A DNA stretch of 9,768 nucleotides from JAJZMF01 sp035702845 (lineage in GTDB: Bacteria > Actinomycetota > Acidimicrobiia > Acidimicrobiales > Palsa-688), in contig DASSZK010000281.1 of assembly GCA_035702845.1 (NCBI GenBank), positions 1 to 9,768 on the forward strand, given 5' to 3'. The notes beneath the pieces were generated by a model. The model worked only from the letters and a program-made list of their open reading frames with translations, was not told the DNA's origin and made no database searches. A program made the translations under genes and the position numbers. Below are positions 5,766 through 9,768 of this stretch, piece by piece (position 1 is the first letter of the stretch; each line of letters opens with the position of its first letter).

Positions 5766-6821
5766 TCAGTGGGGCGGGGGTGGCCCCGTCGACCCGCGCA
5801 CGACGAGCTCGGTCGCCAGCTCAATGTGCAAGGTGTCGATCTCCCTGCCGTCGATCAGCCGAAGCAGAAGCTCTACGCCGATCCGGGCCATCTCGTCGAG
5901 AGGTTGGCGCACAGTAGTAAGCCGTGGCTGCACTACTTGGCTGAGTTCCAGGTCGTCGAACCCGACAATGCTGAGATCCTGGGGCACTGAGAGGCCTCGC
6001 TCTGCCGCTGCCTCCATCGCCCCGATGGCCATCTTGTCGTTGAACGCGAAGATGGCAGTGGGCGGTTCGGGAAGTGAAAGCATTGCTCGGCCGGCCTCCA
6101 GCCCGTGGGCGATGGTGGGTTCCTCGCCGGCGATGACCATTTGCTCGGGAGCCAGCCGTCCGGTAGTAGCCAACGCTGCCCGGTAACCCATGAGGCGGCC
6201 GTCCGTGGCGATCCAGTTGTGCGGCCCGGTGATGGCGCCGATCCGGGTGTGCCCGAGCCTGATGAGGTGCTCGGTCGCTGCACGCGCGCCCGAGAGGTGG
6301 GCCGCCGATACGGCGGCTATGTCGTTGGGTAAAGCCGTGCGAGGGTCGACAACGACGAACGGATAGCGCCGCATCCGCAGATCGGTGAGCGCGGCTGCCG
6401 GCTCGGGGGGGAGGATGAGGATGGCACCCTCCGTTGCACCTGTGTGCAGGAGGCTGGCCAAGCTGGGCTCGTCCCCCTGTTCCGCCTCGGCACTGAGAAG
6501 GATGTGCTTGCCCCTTTGGCGAAGGCTCCTCTCCACCGCCGACAGGACGATCCCGAAATAGTCGGTCAACAGGTACGGGCATCGCACGGCTACGGTGCCG
6601 GCGATCGGTCGCTGGCGGGGGCCTCGCCGGCGGCCGGCAAAACCGTGGCGCTCGATGGCTTCCATAACCAGAGCACGGGTACCGGGTGCGACGCTGCCAT
6701 TGCCGTTCAGTACACGCGAGACGGTTGCCGTCGAGACTCCTATGGCTTCGGCTACCTCGCGAATGGTGGAACGGCCGCCCACTACCTTGCGTTCGCCCGC
6801 ACCTGTCGTTGCGCTGGCCAT
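5766..6821 (-). CDS. LacI-family transcriptional regulator, copy 2, divergent from the GH30 gene
   Basis: This 351-residue regulator has a helix-turn-helix at residues 19-39 (TIREVAEAIGVSTATVSRVLN) and a sugar-sensor domain with VRCPYLLTDYFGIVLS, FVVVDPRTALPNDIAAVS, IGAITGPHNWIATDGRLMGY, AIFAFNDKMAIGAMEAA and LSIVGFDDLELSQVVQPRLTTVRQP. I chose the ATG at 6821 because GAGG lies nine bases upstream and the helix-turn-helix then follows at the usual depth. An open frame continues to 7055, but it would run through the GH30 promoter, dyad and signal-peptide region, so that extension is rejected. The hinge is Arg/Pro-rich (GRRRGPRQRP) instead of the normal minor-groove helix. Position and orientation make it the likely local repressor of the secreted glycosidase operon, and perhaps of itself. 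Confidence 0.93.
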   Translation of the reverse strand: MASATTGAGERKVVGGRSTIREVAEAIGVSTATVSRVLNGNGSVAPGTRALVMEAIERHGFAGRRRGPRQRPIAGTVAVRCPYLLTDYFGIVLSAVERSLRQRGKHILLSAEAEQGDEPSLASLLHTGATEGAILILPPEPAAALTDLRMRRYPFVVVDPRTALPNDIAAVSAAHLSGARAATEHLIRLGHTRIGAITGPHNWIATDGRLMGYRAALATTGRLAPEQMVIAGEEPTIAHGLEAGRAMLSLPEPPTAIFAFNDKMAIGAMEAAAERGLSVPQDLSIVGFDDLELSQVVQPRLTTVRQPLDEMARIGVELLLRLIDGREIDTLHIELATELVVRGSTGPPPPH

Positions 6822-6866
6822 ACGAGTGCGCCTCACTTTAGCTGTGGTCCTCGGCGCCGGAACCCC

Positions 6867-6895
6867 TTGACATCGACGCTCCGAATCGATACCGT
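6867..6895 (+). promoter_or_regulatory. promoter of the GH30 gene
   Basis: A consensus TTGACA (6867-6872), a 17-base spacer and TACCGT (6890-6895, TAnnnT) predict a start near 6902. It points at the GH30 gene and lies in the gap shared with the divergent lacI copy 2. Confidence 0.6.
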
Positions 6896-6909
6896 AACAT
6901 ACAGTCGGC

Positions 6910-6936
6910 GCTATGTACATTACAGATGTACATAGC
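6910..6936. promoter_or_regulatory. perfect 27-base dyad, probable operator of the GH30 operon
   Basis: Arms GCTATGTACAT (6910-6920) and ATGTACATAGC (6926-6936) are perfectly complementary around a TACAG spacer. Each arm holds the self-palindrome ATGTACAT, so there are two stacked copies with centres 13 bases apart. The dyad begins about eight bases after the predicted start, a classic repressor position, and sits between the divergent lacI copy 2 and the GH30 gene. As RNA it would form a hairpin in the GH30 leader. The bound protein is not known; lacI copy 2 is the first candidate. Confidence 0.65.
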
Positions 6937-6982
6937 AGGCCGTAAGGGGAGAGCCACCCCGCAGAACGCGCGGGGAACCAAT

Positions 6983-6988
6983 AGGGGG
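6983..6988 (+). promoter_or_regulatory. ribosome binding site deciding the GH30 start at 6998
   Basis: AGGGGG lies nine bases before the ATG at 6998. The upstream in-frame ATG at 6926 lies inside the dyad and has no such site, so 6998 is preferred. Confidence 0.65.
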
Positions 6989-6997
6989 AACATTGAT

Positions 6998-9616
6998 ATG
7001 CAGCCGTTGCGCTCGCGCCGCGCGCCCGTAGTCGGGCCACTTCGCTCCCGTGCACCCAGAAACCTCGCAGGCGCCGGTGCCATCGCCACGGCGCTGACTA
7101 CCATCGCCACGGCGCTGACTGCCATCGCCGCGTTTGTCCCAGGCTTGGCCGGTCCTGCTGCCGCCCAGGGCGAACCAGTGCAGGTTTGGGAGACGTCCGC
7201 CACGAGTGCGGGCACACTCGCGGAAGGTCTGGCTTCTCAGCCGGGGGCTACCTTCGGTGCGACCACGTCGCAGTCACCCGTGATCAGCGTCGATCCGGCC
7301 ACGACCTACCAAACGATCCAGGGGTTTGGTGGCGCCATGACGGACACGGCTGCTTACCTTATAAACGGCTCTCCGCAGCGCACGCAGATCCTCAATGCAC
7401 TTTTCGGGCAGTCTGGCGCAAACTTCAGCCTTGTTCGTTTCCCCATGGGAGCCTCAGACCTGTCGCAGAACGAGTTCTCCTACGACGACATGCCCGCAGG
7501 CCAGACGGACACCAGCCTCTCGCATTTCTCCGTCTCGCACGACACCGCATATATCATCCCGACCTTTCGCCAGGCACTTGCCGACAACCCGAACCTCAAG
7601 ATTATGGCGACGCCGTGGAGCGCGCCTGGCTGGATGAAACAAGGGGGCGCGTTCGTAGGCGACTGTTCGGGCACCCTCAACTACCTCAACCCGTCGTACT
7701 ACTCGGCCTATGCTCAGTACTTCGCTAAGTTTGTCCAGGCTTACCAGGGGACTTACGGCATCCCCATCTACATGGTGGGGATGCAGAACGAGCCTGAGAA
7801 CTGCAACTCGAGCTACGCCACCATGAACTTCGATGCCTCTGGGCCCAATCCCAACGAAGCGGCGTTTGCACCGTACCTGCGTTCGGCCCTGAACTCGGCG
7901 GGTTACGCCGATGTACAGATCCTCGGCTACGACCACAACTGGTACGAGGCCAGCGGATCTCCCACGACTTACCCTCAAACGCTAATGTCGAACGCCCCAG
8001 CGGGCGACGTCAACGCCATTGGTTATCACTGCTACAACACTCCCAGCTCGGTTACCGACCCCTTCGACGTTCAGACTACGTTCCACAACGCATACCCGGG
8101 CACCAGCATCTACTTCACAGAGTGCAGCGGCGGTTCATGGTCGACCAACCAGGCTTCGAACCTGGACTGGGAAGCGTTGAACAACCTGATCGGGCCGATA
8201 AACAACTGGGCCAGCGGCTCTGATTTTTGGACCATCGCCACAAATCCCTCGAGCGGGCCCAACGTCGGCGGGGGGTGTACGACATGCCGGGGGATGGTCA
8301 CGGTGGACAACGCCAGCGGCACGTTCACGCTCAATGAGGATTACTATGTGTGGGCGCAGTTCTCGAAGTTCGTCCAGCCCGGCGCGGTGCGGATCGCATC
8401 TAGCAACCTCGAAAGCTCCGGCCTGCCTGACGTTGCGTTCAAGAACCCCGATGGCAGCTTGGTGTTAGTTGTTCTCAACGACAACACTTCGTCCTCGCAG
8501 AGCTTCCAGGTCCAATGGAACGGCGAAGGTTTCACGTACGCGCTGCCGGCCAACTCGATAGCAACGTTCAAGTGGAGCCCAAGCGGGAGCTCTGGTGCGA
8601 CATCCTCAGCGGCGGCGCCCCTGGGCACCAACTGTACGGCGACGGTCAGTGGATCAGCGCTCGACCGCGGCGGGTGGTCTGTCAGCACGAACACCGCGGC
8701 CGCTGGAGCGGATGCCGCCTCGAATGCAATTGACGGCAACCTTTCCACCCGGTTCAGTTCCGACGAGGCTCAAGCGGATGGTTATTACTGGGAGGCGGAC
8801 CTCGGGTCCTCCCAGACGTTCAATGAGCTTCAGATGCAGGTGCCGAACTCGCCTGGCGACTACGCCAGGAGTTATGCCCTGGAAGTGTCCGGCGACGGGT
8901 CCAACTGGACGACCGTCGCTATGTGCTACGGCACATCCGACCCGGAGACGGTCAGCTTCCCTGCCGTCAGTGCGCAGTACATAAGGGTCGTCGACACCAA
9001 CCTTGTGGACGGGCTGGCGACCAGTACCGGCAGTTGGTGGTCAATCGACGAGCTCAACCTGTACACCGACGGGACATCGCCGACCACGACCACGACTACG
9101 ACCACGACTACGACTACGACCACGACTGTGCCAACCACTACTACGACTGTGCCAACCAGCGCCGTCTCCACGAGCACCTGGTACGAGGTGGTCAACCGCA
9201 ATAGCGGTCTATGCGCCGACGCCACCGGGTGGGGGACCGCCAACGGCACCACGGTCCAGCAGTGGACGTGCGGCAACGCCCAGTACAACCAGGAATGGCA
9301 GTTCCAATCCGCGGGGGCCGGCAAGTACGACGTCCTCAACCGCAACGCTGCCTCAGGGAACGAAGTCTGGGACGTGACGGGAGGCCCGAGCGCCACTGGC
9401 GACAGGGTAGGCATTCAGCTGTGGCAGTACGTCGGCGGTACGAACCAGCAATGGCAGCCTGTGGCGCTCGGTGGGGGGTACTACAAGTTCGTCGCGGCAA
9501 ACAGCGGCAAGTGCCTCGACGTGCCTGGGGCGTCGACGTCCACCGGAGTACAGCTCCAGCAGTACACATGCAACGGGACCAACGCCCAGTCTTTCTCACT
9601 GGTGCCGGAGCCCTGA
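6998..9616 (+). CDS. secreted GH30 glycoside hydrolase with F5/8-type C and ricin-B lectin domains
   Basis: This 872-residue exported enzyme resembles glucosylceramidase and endo-beta-1,6-glucanase members of GH30. A long Arg-rich N terminus and hydrophobic segment end near GPAAA at residue 56, a likely signal peptidase site. The catalytic region (about 80-530) has IQGFGGAMTDTAAY, MATPWSAPGWMK, GMQNEPEN with probable acid/base Glu265, and YFTECSGG with probable nucleophile Glu375; the 110-residue spacing suits the family. GGGCTTCRGMVTVD and DYYVWAQFSKFVQPGA follow, then the beta-sandwich. Residues 546-691 form an F5/8-type C (CBM32-like) domain, about 696-717 a Thr-rich linker, and 728-872 a ricin-B (CBM13-like) domain with NQEWQF and NQQWQP motifs and a degenerate third repeat. 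The substrate, beta-glucan or glycolipid, cannot be fixed from sequence. It probably shares an operon with the gene at 9677. Confidence 0.92.
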   Translation: MQPLRSRRAPVVGPLRSRAPRNLAGAGAIATALTTIATALTAIAAFVPGLAGPAAAQGEPVQVWETSATSAGTLAEGLASQPGATFGATTSQSPVISVDPATTYQTIQGFGGAMTDTAAYLINGSPQRTQILNALFGQSGANFSLVRFPMGASDLSQNEFSYDDMPAGQTDTSLSHFSVSHDTAYIIPTFRQALADNPNLKIMATPWSAPGWMKQGGAFVGDCSGTLNYLNPSYYSAYAQYFAKFVQAYQGTYGIPIYMVGMQNEPENCNSSYATMNFDASGPNPNEAAFAPYLRSALNSAGYADVQILGYDHNWYEASGSPTTYPQTLMSNAPAGDVNAIGYHCYNTPSSVTDPFDVQTTFHNAYPGTSIYFTECSGGSWSTNQASNLDWEALNNLIGPINNWASGSDFWTIATNPSSGPNVGGGCTTCRGMVTVDNASGTFTLNEDYYVWAQFSKFVQPGAVRIASSNLESSGLPDVAFKNPDGSLVLVVLNDNTSSSQSFQVQWNGEGFTYALPANSIATFKWSPSGSSGATSSAAAPLGTNCTATVSGSALDRGGWSVSTNTAAAGADAASNAIDGNLSTRFSSDEAQADGYYWEADLGSSQTFNELQMQVPNSPGDYARSYALEVSGDGSNWTTVAMCYGTSDPETVSFPAVSAQYIRVVDTNLVDGLATSTGSWWSIDELNLYTDGTSPTTTTTTTTTTTTTTTVPTTTTTVPTSAVSTSTWYEVVNRNSGLCADATGWGTANGTTVQQWTCGNAQYNQEWQFQSAGAGKYDVLNRNAASGNEVWDVTGGPSATGDRVGIQLWQYVGGTNQQWQPVALGGGYYKFVAANSGKCLDVPGASTSTGVQLQQYTCNGTNAQSFSLVPEP
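7081..7122 (+). repeat. 21-base tandem duplication in the signal-peptide coding region
   Basis: Units 7081-7101 and 7102-7122 differ at one base and are followed by a partial third copy. They encode IATALTT and IATALTA, doubling part of the hydrophobic core of the GH30 signal peptide. Confidence 0.8.
9083..9154 (+). repeat. ACN triplet tract coding for a Thr/Val-Pro linker
   Basis: Fifteen consecutive Thr codons (9083-9127, ACC/ACG/ACT mixed), then Val-Pro, five Thr and a second Val-Pro. It separates the F5/8-type C domain from the ricin-B domain as a flexible, probably glycosylatable linker. The segment reading ACTGTGCCAACC occurs twice (from 9125 and 9146). Confidence 0.85.
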
Positions 9617-9676
9617 GGGCGCGAGGACATCACGGCGTATTTCCCGATCTCAGCTGACGAAAAGGAGAAACCATCT

Positions 9677-9768
9677 ATGAAGACAAAACGGCGTTCACGG
9701 GGGTTGGTGGCCCTCGTGGCCGGAGCCTCCACCATGTGCTTCCCGGCGCTGGCGAGTGCCGATCCCGG
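9677..9768 (+). CDS. secreted protein, 5' end only
   Basis: The ATG at 9677 follows a strong ribosome binding site AAAGGAG (9661-9667) at nine bases. The 30 visible codons give a textbook signal peptide: basic start MKTKRRSRG, hydrophobic LVALVAGASTMCFPAL, and a likely cleavage site ASA before DP. The mature protein is outside the window, so its function cannot be told. It begins 60 bases after the GH30 stop with no terminator-like structure between, so the two are probably co-transcribed; a second polysaccharide-acting enzyme would fit, but that is inference. Confidence 0.75.
   Translation, partial: MKTKRRSRGLVALVAGASTMCFPALASADP

Noticed and set aside
6926..6997. GH30 start at the ATG at 6926
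   Set aside because: That ATG lies inside the dyad arm, has no ribosome binding site, and would add a non-signal-like leader; 6998 has AGGGGG at nine bases.
6822..7055. Long N-terminal extension of lacI copy 2
   Set aside because: It would cross the GH30 promoter, the dyad and the GH30 start; the ATG at 6821 has a GAGG site and puts the helix-turn-helix at the normal position.
7454..7978. 174-codon minus-strand open frame inside the GH30 gene
   Set aside because: It is a shadow of the strongly supported GH30 reading frame, with no family-like sequence of its own.
9083..9154. Tract considered as a CRISPR or intergenic tandem repeat
   Set aside because: It is a continuous in-frame Thr/Val-Pro linker inside a single protein with no spacer structure.

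Overview
The window is high-GC DNA with tight 1-4 base gene overlaps, GTG starts and Thr/Val-Pro linkers in a secreted enzyme. This suits an actinobacterium, possibly of the Acidimicrobiia, although the lineage is inferred from style and was not tested. Two unrelated modules sit side by side.

Left part (1-4339). On the minus strand three late cobalamin genes overlap in the order cobB (cobyrinate a,c-diamide synthase), cbiB/cobD (adenosylcobinamide-phosphate synthase) and cobC (L-threonine-phosphate decarboxylase, cut by the window edge). CobC makes the aminopropanol phosphate that CbiB attaches to the corrin ring, and CobB amidates the ring earlier in the pathway. Divergent from cobB is a two-gene plus-strand operon: a small uncharacterised protein overlapping by 4 bases a FhuF-like [2Fe-2S] protein with an intact CC-x10-C-x2-C cluster motif. 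A 32-base inverted repeat lies across the probable cobB start codon.

Right part (4396-9768). Two paralogous LacI-family regulators lie in tandem on the minus strand, separated by 335 non-coding bases packed with inverted repeats and a good plus-strand promoter that has no obvious gene behind it. The second regulator is divergent from a large secreted glycoside hydrolase with the architecture signal peptide, GH30 catalytic domain, F5/8-type C domain, Thr-rich linker and ricin-B lectin domain. A TTGACA/TAnnnT promoter precedes this gene, followed by a perfect 27-base dyad (11-base arms, 5-base spacer) just downstream of the expected transcription start; this is the best operator candidate in the window. 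A further secreted protein begins at 9677 with a strong ribosome binding site and runs off the window, probably in the same operon. The simplest reading is a locus for extracellular polysaccharide or glycolipid breakdown under local LacI-type control.

No RNA genes, insertion sequences or CRISPR arrays were seen. The least explained parts are the structured gap between the two lacI genes, the GH30 leader dyad, the Arg/Pro-rich replacement of the LacI hinge in both regulators, and the FhuF-like operon beside the cobalamin genes.
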